From NCBI GenBank assembly GCA_024402475.1, contig JAKSTQ010000010.1, positions 1 to 64,000 of the forward strand: DNA of 64,000 bases, written 5' to 3'. Origin of the DNA: Treponema sp. (GTDB taxonomy: Bacteria > Spirochaetota > Spirochaetia > Treponematales > Treponemataceae). A program made the position numbers and the translations under genes. Below, piece after piece: positions 38,501 to 46,758 of the stretch (positions are counted from its first letter, which is position 1; every line of letters starts with the position of its first letter). The notes beneath the pieces are model-generated. The model saw only the letters and a list, made by a program, of their open reading frames with translations. It ran no database searches and was not told where the DNA came from.

Positions 38501-41500
38501 ATATAACTTCTCTTACGTTGGTTCAAACGCTGCAACTAAAAACGGCGAATGGATTGCAAATGACATTTATGTTGACGGATCAGCTGCAAATACAAACAGT
38601 CTGCCGGATGGAACACGTTCATTCACAATCGTTGTAACAGATAATGCAACCCGTGAAACAACAAAGACAATTACATTCAACGTAGACAATACTGCTCCAA
38701 CCATTTCAATTCAGGGACCAGACAGAACTGTAACTTCAAGCGGTGATATTTCTGTTTACGGTTCTTCAAATGATGGTACAGCAAAAATGTACTATGCAAT
38801 TTCTCCAAACGGAACAGTTAAGCCAGGTGCGTTAAGCGGCGTTACAAAATACACAACTGTTGTGAACAACATTGATAATGCTAATAACACACTCATTGGT
38901 GGTTTTGATGCTGCAAGTTATGTTGAATACAAGCAGATTATGAATGCTGCAACAACATGGACAGTATACTTTGATGGTGATGTTGATCCTTCTCATGCTG
39001 CAATCAAAACTTCCAACAAACGTCTTAACGACTATCTGCTTGATTACAAGGTAACAACAGACCTTGCACTTAACGGCGGTACAGTTGGCGGCGTTCAGAC
39101 AAAACCAACATTTGTTGACATTGTAAAACTTTACTTCTGGGTAAAAGCTGTTGACAGTTACGGAAACGAAAGTGAACAGGCTTATCCGATTATGCTCGAT
39201 CCTCAGGGAGACCGTCCTGTAGTTAAATTCAGTTATCCGGAAAATAACGGTGACTCACTTGGTGGAACTGTTAAAGTTACCGGTAGTGCTGAAGATAAAA
39301 ACGGACAGGTTAAGTCTGCATGGATTCAGATTGTATCTCAGGCAAATCATGCAACAACATGGAACACTGGTGCTGCAACAAGTGTTGTAGAATATACAAC
39401 AACTGACGGCATTCCAACTGCTGCTTCTGTACTTACTAAGTTTACAATTTCTACAACTGACCTGGACTTCCTTAATACAAAGGGTTATGAAGTTTACAAC
39501 ATGGCTAAATATGCAGAAGCCACAACTGATGCAGCACGCAATGCTTGTAAATGGACTGGTAAAGTTGCATACAACGAAGTAGATGGAAGCGGTAATATAA
39601 TTCCTCACCCGGCAGCTCCTGGTTCACTTAAGTCAGGAGAAACTGCAGCTGATTATGCTATTCTTGCAAACCTTGATGGTATTACATGGAATTACAAGAT
39701 TAATGCAAACGGTGAATTTGACCCGGCTTCTGGAAATACAAACCATATTGCAATGCGTGTATTCGCAATTGATAATGATAATAAGGTAAGTAATCCTGTT
39801 GACCGCGTTGTAAAATTCGATGCTGATAAACCGGTATTTGGTTCTTCTCAGAAATTCTTTATCGTACAGTCAGCTTCTGATACTTACGGTGCTGCAAATA
39901 CAGCAAGCCGTGAATATACAGAAAACATGTACGTTAAGGGTGAATGGTACCTGATCGGTTCTGTAGAAGACCCTCAGGGTATCGGCTCACTTACAATCAG
40001 AAATGAAAATACAAGTACAACACATACTCTTATCACAACTCCACAGGGACAGTCTGCAGGTAAAATTCAGCCTGTAGCAAATAATGCTCAGTGGAATGTT
40101 AAGATTGGTGCTACAACTGCAACAACATCTTCTGATTCAACACCGGTATTCTTTAAATATAAACTTCCTCTTCCTGCTGAATCTTCAGAAAAGGTAGGAA
40201 AGATTGAACTTACAATTACTGCTGATGATACAGCAAGTGCAGATCACTCGATTACAAGAGCAATTATCGTAAACTACGATAATAAGAAACCTGTAATTAT
40301 TGATAATACAAACGCTGCATTCAAGATCAGCAACAATGTCTGCCAGAGCGACAACTTCTATCAGTTCAGTTCTGTAGTAGAAGAAAAAGTTACTGATACT
40401 GGAAACAACCAGAGTGGATTTGATATGGTTGTAGCTTACTTTACCCGTACATCAGGTACAGGAAGTACTGCAACATTGAATTATTACGATGTATTCCTTC
40501 CTCGAAAGAATAAAGCCGGTGATACAGGCGTCAGTGCAAATAAAGTACTCCTCAAGACCGGTTCAACTAACTCTGCCAACATTGTATTCTCAGAAGGAAT
40601 TTACTGGAAACAGCAGACTGTTACACTTACAGGTGACAATACATTCACTCTTGGAACTGCAGAAGCAAACATCCATAACGGCGGTCTTGTAAAGATTGAA
40701 GGTTCTATCTATAAGATCAAGAATGGTGCCAGACAGCTTGTTACTTCAAGTACAGGTGCTGCTGCAGATTACACAACAACTGCCGGTTCTACAATTACAA
40801 TTGACGGAAACCTTGACTACGAAAACCGTACTGCAGCTCAGAAATCTGTAACTGCATACTTTGCTTATGGTGCTGTCATTAACCATGATATTGAAGAAAG
40901 CGGTCAGAACCTTAACTGGTTCGGTTACTACAACTCAATGTCTAATGATGACGGCGACGGAATGGTTGAATATGTTAAGAACGAAGGTGGTTCATACACA
41001 TGGACAGCAAACATCTGTTCTAAGAACATTCCGGACGGTCCGATCGACATTCACTATGTAGCATTTGATAAAGCCGGAAACTATCGCGAAGGCGTTGTAG
41101 CTGCCCGTTCATTGAATAACGGTTCGGTAATTCCAGGTGCATTTGTATGTAATAATATGCCTCGTATTGCAGGTGTAAGTTACGGTACAGATGATAATGG
41201 TAACGGTGAAGTTGACGCTTCTGAAATTAAGACAAGTTTCAGCGGATGGTATGACAAAGACAGCACATCTAAACTTGATGGCGTTACAGTTAACGGTAAG
41301 ACAGCAAGCGGAAAAATCGTTGGTTCAGAAGGAAATGAATTCCAGGTTCCTAACGGTTTGACTTCTTCTGTACTCACAATTAAGGGTGATACAAAAGTTA
41401 TTCCTGAAATTGTCGGCGGTAACAATGGTATCGGTTACAGATATTCTGTTACTAAGAATGGTGCTGCTTCTGCTTACTATGTATCTGCTGCAAAACAGAT

Positions 41501-44500
41501 AGATGCAACTGACTCAATTACTGATGATGTCCGTAAGACTGATGGTACACACAAAGGTACTCCAATTTCACTTTCAATGCTTGAAATGTTCAAGGCAGGA
41601 AGTACAGGCTCACAGGTTGACGATGCTGCTGATCAGTTATTCGAATTTACTCTTTACGATTATACAGAAGGCTGTGGTATTACAACTAATGCTTCTACAA
41701 AAGCAGATTCAAATGTAAACCTTGCCCTTACTCAGTATGCAACAATGAAGATGCAGATGAATGTTGTATTGCGCGACTCAGATCCTGCTAAGGCATGGTT
41801 CAAGCCATTCTTCTGGAAATCTGCAACAGAAAACTCATTGTATGATAATTCAAAAGAAAACGGTCATATTGAACTTGAAGAAGACTGGGCTAGGGCTTAT
41901 GATGCTCTTCCTGCAGCAGTTAAGACAGGACTTGCAGCTGGAATCAAGGATTATGATCCGAAAGTTTCAGGAAAGATTACTTTGCGTGGTGTTGCCCGTG
42001 ATAACGTAATCGTAAACGAAATTTATATTAAGATTCCTGGTTATAACAGTTCTAATGCAGTATTAATTGCTCAGCGTGCTGCTTCAGATGTTACAAGGGC
42101 GGCAACTGCTGGGGATGTTGCTGCTGGTCTTGCAACAACAATTGGTGAAACAATAACTGTTACAAAACGCGGTGACTGGGTAAGTACAAAGACTCTTGCA
42201 GCAGATGGTCTTGAATTTGCACTTGAAAAGCCGGAAGAATTTGACCAGTCAATTGGTAATACAGTTGAATTCATGATTCACTGGGATACACAGAAAGCCC
42301 GTGCAGCAGGTTATGTAAAAACTGATGTTGGACTTGAAGCAAGTGCAAAAGACCGTGGTCAGGCTGTAATTAATGCTGCAAAAACAGCAATTACTTATGG
42401 TACTCCTGCAATGTCAAGCAATAAGATTACTGCTACTCTTGGTGCAGATAATAAATACACATTTGGAACAACTACAAGCTTGACTCAGACTGCCTGGGAT
42501 GGAGCAAATAAAGTAATTACAAATGTTTATACTCCTTACTACAAGGTTGATGTTGTACCATACGTTGTAAGCATCATAACAAACCTGACTGCTCAGAAGA
42601 TAAGTAATCCTTCTGTATTCAACAGAACTGCACTGGGTCATTATCCTGTACAGTCAGTTGTATCTAATGCAGCTGCCGGAAAGATGAATAATACTTCATC
42701 AGAAGGTATTACACTTGAAGGATTTAACCTGAGCGGAACAACAATTGTACTTAAGGGTAATGACGATAGTAATATTACTGTTACTCCGACAGCACCTACA
42801 GCAACTGCAATGTCAAAACTTGCATTTAATGTTGCAAAACTTGCTTCAGGTGAATTTAATGCAACTGTTGATGGCGTACAGATTATCAACAACCTGAACT
42901 CAAATGAGGCTAAGGGTACTGCTTCTGCGGCTGGTACAAATAATATCAATATGTACAACCGCCAGGCAAATGGTGATACAAATAATATTCTTACAGATGA
43001 TATCATATTTGACGTATGGGAATTCAATGACTGTGCAGCAAGACCTATTATGGGTCTTATGGGTGGTCTCAACATGAAGATTAACCAGCAAACAGGTATG
43101 CTCCAATATGCATTTACCAATGGAAGCCTTTGGTTCAGTATGGGTGGTAAGTATAACGACAATGTTGAATACTCAAGCCGATTCTGGGCTGGTGACTACG
43201 ATACATTCCAGTCAGTTTCTGTAGGATTTGAAGTTGATGCATGGGGTAATACTTATGGATCTTGTTCTGGTGCAGACTCTAACAGTGCTGATGACCCTGC
43301 AATCGATAACTATACAATGTGGATTTCTCGCTGGGGTATAGGTTATGCAGGTGACCGTGGTTCTTATGGTTCTGGTGTTGATGGTGTACAAAACGGTGTT
43401 GCTCTTGAAAAACTTGGACAGAAACTTACTGCTACGACATTTACAACAAATAAACAGCGAATCAAGAGTCCTGTATATGCTTCTTCTACAAGCGGTACTT
43501 CTACAACCAATCTGTATCATGCTTATTATGATGCAATTAATGATGAAGTCCGCTTTAAGGCAGGAAGTACAAGTAATGCTTCTCAAAGATGGAGTTATAA
43601 GGCTCATAACAGAGAAATAACACCAACAGGAGCAAGAGCAAATACAGTAACTATTAGTGATGCTAATAATATTGAAGTAAATGATTATGTTATCTGGGGT
43701 TCAAATAAATATAAGATTACAGGAATTAATAATAGGAGATTGACACTTCAGAATTATTCAGCACCAAATACAAATAAGATTACAGGTGTTGATGTTATCC
43801 AGCATAAAAATGATGGTAATAAATATGACTTTGGCCAGTTTGTTGACCAGTATTGTTCTGATGGTGGTGAAACATCTCGTGTTTATAACATTGACAGCTG
43901 TCAGGTAATTGCCAAAGGTAATACTCTTACAAACCGTGGAGCCGGTAGCCATGTAGATATTGCAGTAGCTAAGAATGCTTCCGGACAGGATGTTGTAGTT
44001 ATGGTCTGGTATGATGCATATGTAAACAAGCTGCGTTACAGCTATAAGGTAAATCCTACTGCTAACCTTGATGGTGGTGATGCTACAGCCAGAAACTGGC
44101 AGGGCCTTACAACAATTTTTGCAGAAGGCGGTGAATATTGTAGAATTGCAGTTGATGCATCTAATCATATTCATATTGCGGCATATGCCAACGGTAAAGT
44201 TAAATATGCATACCTTGATACATACGATGCAACTACTACTTATTCAGAAGCTACAAATGCTGTTGTAGTTGATGCTTCTGGTTCGGTTGGTGAAAACCTT
44301 AAGCTTGATGTTGTATTAAAGGATGGAAAGGGCGTTCCTTACATCGGATATTACTCTGGTTATAAGAAAGCTAAGATGGCTTATCTTTCTGATACTGCAA
44401 CAGCTGATGCAAACTCGGCTACTTGGGTTCCAAAACCAGGTGTTGACTCTTATGAGCGTTATACAGGTGCATGGGAAGTTTCTTATATTCCTTCTGTCAG

Positions 44501-44735
44501 CCGTCTTCTTATTAACCGTGAAGATCATATCAACATTGGTTTGTGGAAGAATGCAAATGGTACTATAAAGAATTCTACTAATGGAACAAGTACCTGGACA
44601 AATACAATTGGTAATAAAAACTTTAACCATACAAACCATAGTAAGACTTATGGTAACGGTACGGCTAACCCTGTACTTGCATATATAATTGCAAACGGTT
44701 CGGAATCTGTTCTTGAAACAGCCCAAATGCGTTAA
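32523..44735 (+). CDS. Giant Ig-like/beta-propeller lipoprotein (4070 aa)
   Basis: One uninterrupted 12.2-kb frame. Lipobox LAGC (Cys21) gives a lipid anchor. The body up to about residue 3400 is a chain of Ig-like domains (VDTVPPTISINYPP, FDIDNTPPLF, KDTIAPVVEL, VDNTAPTISI). Two adjacent units of about 393 residues (starting near 758 and 1151) are clear duplicates. Two small beta-rich inserts lie near 2697 and 3702. From about 3490 to the end, repeats such as NHIHIAAYANGKVKYAYLD, GVPYIGYYSGYKKAKMAYL and DHINIGLWKNANGTI look like blades of a beta-propeller. No enzyme motif is visible. It is probably an adhesin or polymer-binding stalk on the cell surface. I chose ATG 32523 over an in-frame TTG at 32517. 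GAGAG 6 nt upstream may be a weak SD. Confidence 0.85.
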   Translation: MKRLIKNIAILLTGLPLLAGCTVGLGEAVDTVPPTISINYPPAASVIRDTFVISGDCNDDKQVASVSVSLRNTDTGRDYGTYNATVSGNKWSLELNRPTGEVTPWGIQKWQYPDGRYVAEVFATDGSKRTSGTSSVSFDIDNTPPLFIISSPGTLSITKASEYGTQLKVAGNIADDHTVSEMSIAIYDKNTITDIDAEGKPLASVDPYAVLSAANPVVTGRQKNVDTAGGTEIIFVNQKNRSADLLDDGKHYDDLYGSAVNQGTKSFWATITLEDSARKYTGSDTDAAAGGNKISSFYSNGTVYDSWFKSGVDLDAGKLKKIFNGTTAASQSVLDCFENNKQQFVTFAINPDADPKFSFLGYGFTTFDGSTSSSITKNKATGNQSAPVKLQCGRDGKLVKPETIRVYQFGPFAAQPTETEVIAMNNKSLAELEALATAGTVTKLFENSSYTSGAVENYNTDLHLSGGVTGGSYYILVAYAEDQEGNRATCENGYYGFTGYEADYPPKMKWFTVAEATSAGKTGTVDNNGVVNGSELKFYGTVDTQKAITELKYSVTVSDAETGTAIPAKSYTGDAIYTAPVGNGNITWNWNFTLPAVTENEVMYDYDIEVKVKNQQGLEDSLTRKIHIDRKKPVAGINSITPVVVVEDDSGNPVGWFLNGTVTFTGAITETYLEKVLLNIYTGDYPSATAVKVRTIDLGSRYNVNEAIDTTALVGDNGSIVDLSNNPKITFELEVIDQAGNSSKINSKTFNGDNFYVVDQATDKPDVKGSNFVLVTDPDNFSVDNDETNPSDIKGNLFTSSSKNQLMGEVTDDDGIKEISIKVKDSSGITHTTDIDPRGSTTRSFKAALPQETGIYDVTIIATDTTYDAGSSAAIKSNRRTEYGFKVAVDLEDPKVEETSVAAGASTFIKQGGSVVYTGKVSDDFKLAADNKLTVTYIKNGTPFSETIPVTTADGKNGTWTYTLVDDPGIADGTVSVTFTVTDLAGKTASVVRQMIKDTIAPVVELKNIAPVVVKTEGAAPSEVRKAYLNGVITVSGKVTEVNLKTDPTDKGSNAAKNNQYFDAVTLKVFIDKANPVLYGAGVDTPDKTIYLGSVYSFEESIDTTVYAVDQIKVITVVAQARDIAGNVGEVSTTTFYAAEYPSDASGAFQIDQTTDKPEISGSNFVYVESEANLAPENTVAGGVAKGNIFDKKGNNKLIASVADDDGVKEVYINVYKATGTLTAANLVSREKLHLAEGTTAGSVTYSIPDSIVSGAYRNVFEVVDITYDAVKAASGTAAEKAIQANRKTTYGPFWAAVDNANPSIKVENSTDKIYVRNYTQAEITAGKANVRFTGIAADDWELATGTPVVITYAQDMAIAASGDGSTVAGSVAVTSGTWAFDFDTTVLSEGTYTVTFTVTDRAGKTSSESRTIIKDVTGPVFGTSTNNVPGSSGYEANKVRPYIETNGLTVNGTTWYNSSSLKMVGGVSDNLSGIRKVEYKVDDAAYTECSGSESFFAIMSGLVNGSNIVIRAEDNAGNTTLYTNIASLNIDTVAPEGESINPTGTKLSNGNAAIVVNGIVTDDASGPDLTAGSIKIKVGSKITQGVTPDATATVTFNATNNSYEWTATIPTSALTTGGTVWAQIKDNAGNTSDINLFVLSLDNVPPTVKFADGIDGSTLNKIIKLNGSSEDNNGIESIKLEYKNGAGAWTEVENSTGDKVSGLTTWKLENIDTQTAFGTINNNSDAGTAISLRVTATDKAGNENSATVTVDNKPTAAITVNQHADRPIVTLTNLQNLSDMTSANPKFFESTRLYGTVVDDDGVAEFKIISKLVSDGNAMVAPTAAEWEAASLIPVNGGAFNYDFRNQGSQVVYFYVKDRSAEGNVFTSNAAHTGYSNYLGDVKIINEGTEISPVDGSSHDFENTFGDAANEDTRLFLKIDTVDPRLANTKYWTFSKTTNAYSDSWKDDFEDADTKFGGVTPRLKIQIEANDDNGIKTVKGYFEQSGKAGYKEYNFSYVGSNAATKNGEWIANDIYVDGSAANTNSLPDGTRSFTIVVTDNATRETTKTITFNVDNTAPTISIQGPDRTVTSSGDISVYGSSNDGTAKMYYAISPNGTVKPGALSGVTKYTTVVNNIDNANNTLIGGFDAASYVEYKQIMNAATTWTVYFDGDVDPSHAAIKTSNKRLNDYLLDYKVTTDLALNGGTVGGVQTKPTFVDIVKLYFWVKAVDSYGNESEQAYPIMLDPQGDRPVVKFSYPENNGDSLGGTVKVTGSAEDKNGQVKSAWIQIVSQANHATTWNTGAATSVVEYTTTDGIPTAASVLTKFTISTTDLDFLNTKGYEVYNMAKYAEATTDAARNACKWTGKVAYNEVDGSGNIIPHPAAPGSLKSGETAADYAILANLDGITWNYKINANGEFDPASGNTNHIAMRVFAIDNDNKVSNPVDRVVKFDADKPVFGSSQKFFIVQSASDTYGAANTASREYTENMYVKGEWYLIGSVEDPQGIGSLTIRNENTSTTHTLITTPQGQSAGKIQPVANNAQWNVKIGATTATTSSDSTPVFFKYKLPLPAESSEKVGKIELTITADDTASADHSITRAIIVNYDNKKPVIIDNTNAAFKISNNVCQSDNFYQFSSVVEEKVTDTGNNQSGFDMVVAYFTRTSGTGSTATLNYYDVFLPRKNKAGDTGVSANKVLLKTGSTNSANIVFSEGIYWKQQTVTLTGDNTFTLGTAEANIHNGGLVKIEGSIYKIKNGARQLVTSSTGAAADYTTTAGSTITIDGNLDYENRTAAQKSVTAYFAYGAVINHDIEESGQNLNWFGYYNSMSNDDGDGMVEYVKNEGGSYTWTANICSKNIPDGPIDIHYVAFDKAGNYREGVVAARSLNNGSVIPGAFVCNNMPRIAGVSYGTDDNGNGEVDASEIKTSFSGWYDKDSTSKLDGVTVNGKTASGKIVGSEGNEFQVPNGLTSSVLTIKGDTKVIPEIVGGNNGIGYRYSVTKNGAASAYYVSAAKQIDATDSITDDVRKTDGTHKGTPISLSMLEMFKAGSTGSQVDDAADQLFEFTLYDYTEGCGITTNASTKADSNVNLALTQYATMKMQMNVVLRDSDPAKAWFKPFFWKSATENSLYDNSKENGHIELEEDWARAYDALPAAVKTGLAAGIKDYDPKVSGKITLRGVARDNVIVNEIYIKIPGYNSSNAVLIAQRAASDVTRAATAGDVAAGLATTIGETITVTKRGDWVSTKTLAADGLEFALEKPEEFDQSIGNTVEFMIHWDTQKARAAGYVKTDVGLEASAKDRGQAVINAAKTAITYGTPAMSSNKITATLGADNKYTFGTTTSLTQTAWDGANKVITNVYTPYYKVDVVPYVVSIITNLTAQKISNPSVFNRTALGHYPVQSVVSNAAAGKMNNTSSEGITLEGFNLSGTTIVLKGNDDSNITVTPTAPTATAMSKLAFNVAKLASGEFNATVDGVQIINNLNSNEAKGTASAAGTNNINMYNRQANGDTNNILTDDIIFDVWEFNDCAARPIMGLMGGLNMKINQQTGMLQYAFTNGSLWFSMGGKYNDNVEYSSRFWAGDYDTFQSVSVGFEVDAWGNTYGSCSGADSNSADDPAIDNYTMWISRWGIGYAGDRGSYGSGVDGVQNGVALEKLGQKLTATTFTTNKQRIKSPVYASSTSGTSTTNLYHAYYDAINDEVRFKAGSTSNASQRWSYKAHNREITPTGARANTVTISDANNIEVNDYVIWGSNKYKITGINNRRLTLQNYSAPNTNKITGVDVIQHKNDGNKYDFGQFVDQYCSDGGETSRVYNIDSCQVIAKGNTLTNRGAGSHVDIAVAKNASGQDVVVMVWYDAYVNKLRYSYKVNPTANLDGGDATARNWQGLTTIFAEGGEYCRIAVDASNHIHIAAYANGKVKYAYLDTYDATTTYSEATNAVVVDASGSVGENLKLDVVLKDGKGVPYIGYYSGYKKAKMAYLSDTATADANSATWVPKPGVDSYERYTGAWEVSYIPSVSRLLINREDHINIGLWKNANGTIKNSTNGTSTWTNTIGNKNFNHTNHSKTYGNGTANPVLAYIIANGSESVLETAQMR
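34794..35972 (+). repeat. Internal duplication of giant lipoprotein, unit 1
   Basis: Begins VDQATDKPDVKGSNFVLV and includes GEVTDDDGIKE, a GTWTYTL strand and FTVTDLAGKTASVVRQMIKD. About 393 residues; matches unit 2 in order and spacing. The end is approximate. Confidence 0.75.
35973..37120 (+). repeat. Internal duplication of giant lipoprotein, unit 2
   Basis: Begins IDQTTDKPEISGSNFVYV, then ASVADDDGVKE, GTWAFDF and FTVTDRAGKTSSESRTIIKD. It starts exactly 1179 nt after unit 1. The units have diverged at DNA level, so this is an old duplication. The end is approximate. Confidence 0.75.
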
Positions 44736-44779
44736 CCGTATAAACGCAGGTTAACCTCATGATTTAAAAAGGTATCTCC

Positions 44780-44819
44780 TCCCTCACCTTGTCTGTCAGA
44801 CAGGTGAGGGATTTTTTTT
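44780..44819 (+). terminator. Rho-independent terminator of the giant gene
   Basis: CCCTCACC(T)TGTCTG and CAGACAGGTGAGGG form a stem of about 14 bp with one bulged base, followed by eight T. A strong end to the Ig operon. Confidence 0.92.
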
Positions 44820-44864
44820 GCATATAGGGAATATCTGGAGATAAAGAATGTATGGAGATAAAAG

Positions 44865-44902
44865 AAAGGCCTTTTTGAAAAATTAATTTCAAAAAGGCCT
44901 TT
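44865..44902 (-). terminator. Terminator of the small secreted protein gene
   Basis: AAAGGCCTTTTTGAAA and TTTCAAAAAGGCCTTT form a perfect 16-bp stem with loop AATTAA. On the minus strand it is followed by a short T-rich run and ends the gene at 44947. Confidence 0.85.
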
Positions 44903-44946
44903 GTCTTAACAGGATTGCTTATCTTTTTGTGTTATAAGCAGGGATT

Positions 44947-45429
44947 TTATTTCTTGAACTTTTCAATGAAGACTGACATATTCTTTTCGAGAATTGCCTT
45001 ATCTTTTTTTGCAATTAAAGCGTCAAACTGAGCAAGGAAAGCTTCTTTTGTTGTGCCGGCCTGTTCAAGCTGTTTGATAGCTTCTGGGTTTGTATCAAGA
45101 GTGTCTTTTACGTTAAGGTAAGACATTCCAAAAATCAATGTAAGGAATTTTCTTGGACGGTCGCCGCCTGAAATACCGTTGTTTTTAAGAATTGTATCAA
45201 GCTGTTTGTTTGCCTTGAGTTTTTCAAGCATCATTGCAGGTGTATCAGAGTCTTCGATAGAAATGTTGAGCTCCATGATTTCTTCGTTGAGTTTTTCATA
45301 GTTTTCAACAAAAGCCTTAATATCTTTGTCTGTAAGACCAGATTCCTTTGCAGGTTCAATTTTCTGAGCAAAAGCAGTAACAGAAAGGGACATAAGTACT
45401 GCAGTAATAATAGTAATGAGTTTTTTCAT
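44947..45429 (-). CDS. Small secreted helical protein, unknown function
   Basis: A 160-aa protein with a Sec signal peptide ending AFA-Q (about residue 21) and no lipobox. The mature part is mostly alpha-helical with high Lys/Glu content and no Cys, the pattern of a periplasmic coiled or helical-bundle protein. It contains NYEKLNEEIMEL, MLEKLKANKQLDTILK and LTLIFGMSYLNVKDT. I do not recognise the family. SD GGAG lies 9 nt before the ATG. It lies 63 nt downstream of the mntP-linked gene on the same strand, but the gap is strongly A/T-rich with TATATT-like boxes and a TTTAGT/ACTAAA repeat (45478-45490), so it probably has its own promoter. Confidence 0.75.
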   Translation of the reverse strand: MKKLITIITAVLMSLSVTAFAQKIEPAKESGLTDKDIKAFVENYEKLNEEIMELNISIEDSDTPAMMLEKLKANKQLDTILKNNGISGGDRPRKFLTLIFGMSYLNVKDTLDTNPEAIKQLEQAGTTKEAFLAQFDALIAKKDKAILEKNMSVFIEKFKK

Positions 45430-45492
45430 TTGAATTCTCCAGTTAATATTTATATTAATATAATTAAATATATTAAATTTAGTTACTAAAGG

Positions 45493-46758
45493 CTAGTTGT
45501 TTTTTGAAAGATACTCCCTGATTGCGTTTGCAACAATTCCTGACTGCTGAGGATCCATTCCTGCAAACAGGTCAAGCGGATTTACGGGGCCCTGACAGGA
45601 AGCTGCCCAGAATCTTACGTTATCTGACTGTCTGTCTCCTGCTTCGGCACGCAATGCAGATGGTGCAAGGCCTGAAACAGTCGACATTACTCCCTGTTTG
45701 TAATTGTCAAGAAGTGGTTCTATGCTTGCAAGGTTTTGTGGTGTAGAAGTTACAAGCCATGCGTTTACAGCAGGCGCGGTAAGGCGGTGTTCACTTGAAG
45801 AGCCGTTTACCGGCAGAGGAAGTGTTGTAAAGTATTTAATTGTGTTGTATGGAATGGTTCTGTGCTGTGATAAAGGCATTGCAAGAACAGCAACCATATT
45901 GTTTCGCAAAAGAAGGTTCATGTCGGCAGTTGTTGCTGAGTACCATTGTTCGTGGATAAGTCCAAGTGACTGAAGGCGTTTGATTTCGTCCAGAGCGTCT
46001 TTGAGTTCAATGAGAACTGTCTGTGTTGCCTGGGAATTAGCCGGGGTTATGCTGCTTTTTTCCTGAAAGCGTTTGATGTATTTAGGGCTGTTTGTGTTGC
46101 GGATAACTTTAAGGTGAGCTGTGAGTTCTTCATTTGAATAAATTGAATTTGCAACTGCACTTACCATCCACAACAGGTTTGTATCATCGGCGCCGTTACA
46201 GAATAAAGGATTTGGAATGTATTCTTTTGCGGCTGTCAGGTAGTCAACAAACTGGGTGTAGTTCTGGGGAAGTTCAAGTTTAAGTTCCTGCTGCAATGTG
46301 TTATAGAACGAAACTTCAAAGTGGTTCAGCAGTAAAGGCAGCTGGGTGCGGTCCAGGTTAACAGTAAATGAAACAGGCATTGAAGAATAAAAGCTCTGAG
46401 GGAATTCAAGGGTTTCAAATGCGGGCGGATTGTATGAAATTACAACAGATGCTTTTTTGAGCTTCTTTTGAATTTTATTGAAGTTTTTAAGGTCGAATGC
46501 CTTCTGGTAAATAACGAATTTTGCTTCTGGATTTGCAAATGATATCTGTGCAGAAACAGGTTCAATTACATCCTGAGGCAAATCATAAAAAGCAATTGTT
46601 GTGACTTTGTATTTATTCCAGCAGGAAAGGAAAGTAAAAAGCCCAAAAAGAATGACTGCGGCAGCGATTACTGAAATTCCTGCAATTTTAAATTTAGCAG
46701 GAATTTTTTTCCATAATGAAACTGATTCACTTTGCTTTTTTGATTTTTTCTTGCTCAT
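45493..46758 (-). CDS. Membrane-anchored, solute-binding-protein-like protein
   Basis: A 421-aa protein with a lysine-rich cytoplasmic start, one transmembrane helix (about 27-48) and a large extracytoplasmic domain. That domain has the rhythm of family 1 extracellular solute-binding proteins: an early strand series (KVTTIAFYDLP, KFVIYQKAF, ASVVISYNPP), LPQNYTQFVDYLTAAK, then LLRNNMVAVLAMPLSQHR and a late TLPLPVNG. The family is not certain. No lipobox and no ABC permease genes are nearby. Its ATG follows the mntP stop without a gap, so the two are translationally coupled. A role in metal handling or envelope sensing is only suggested by this link. Confidence 0.7.
   Translation of the reverse strand: MSKKKSKKQSESVSLWKKIPAKFKIAGISVIAAAVILFGLFTFLSCWNKYKVTTIAFYDLPQDVIEPVSAQISFANPEAKFVIYQKAFDLKNFNKIQKKLKKASVVISYNPPAFETLEFPQSFYSSMPVSFTVNLDRTQLPLLLNHFEVSFYNTLQQELKLELPQNYTQFVDYLTAAKEYIPNPLFCNGADDTNLLWMVSAVANSIYSNEELTAHLKVIRNTNSPKYIKRFQEKSSITPANSQATQTVLIELKDALDEIKRLQSLGLIHEQWYSATTADMNLLLRNNMVAVLAMPLSQHRTIPYNTIKYFTTLPLPVNGSSSEHRLTAPAVNAWLVTSTPQNLASIEPLLDNYKQGVMSTVSGLAPSALRAEAGDRQSDNVRFWAASCQGPVNPLDLFAGMDPQQSGIVANAIREYLSKNN

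Noticed and set aside
42641-43607. Antisense open frames in the giant lipoprotein gene
   Set aside because: Result of codon bias on the sense strand; no SD and no recognisable domains.
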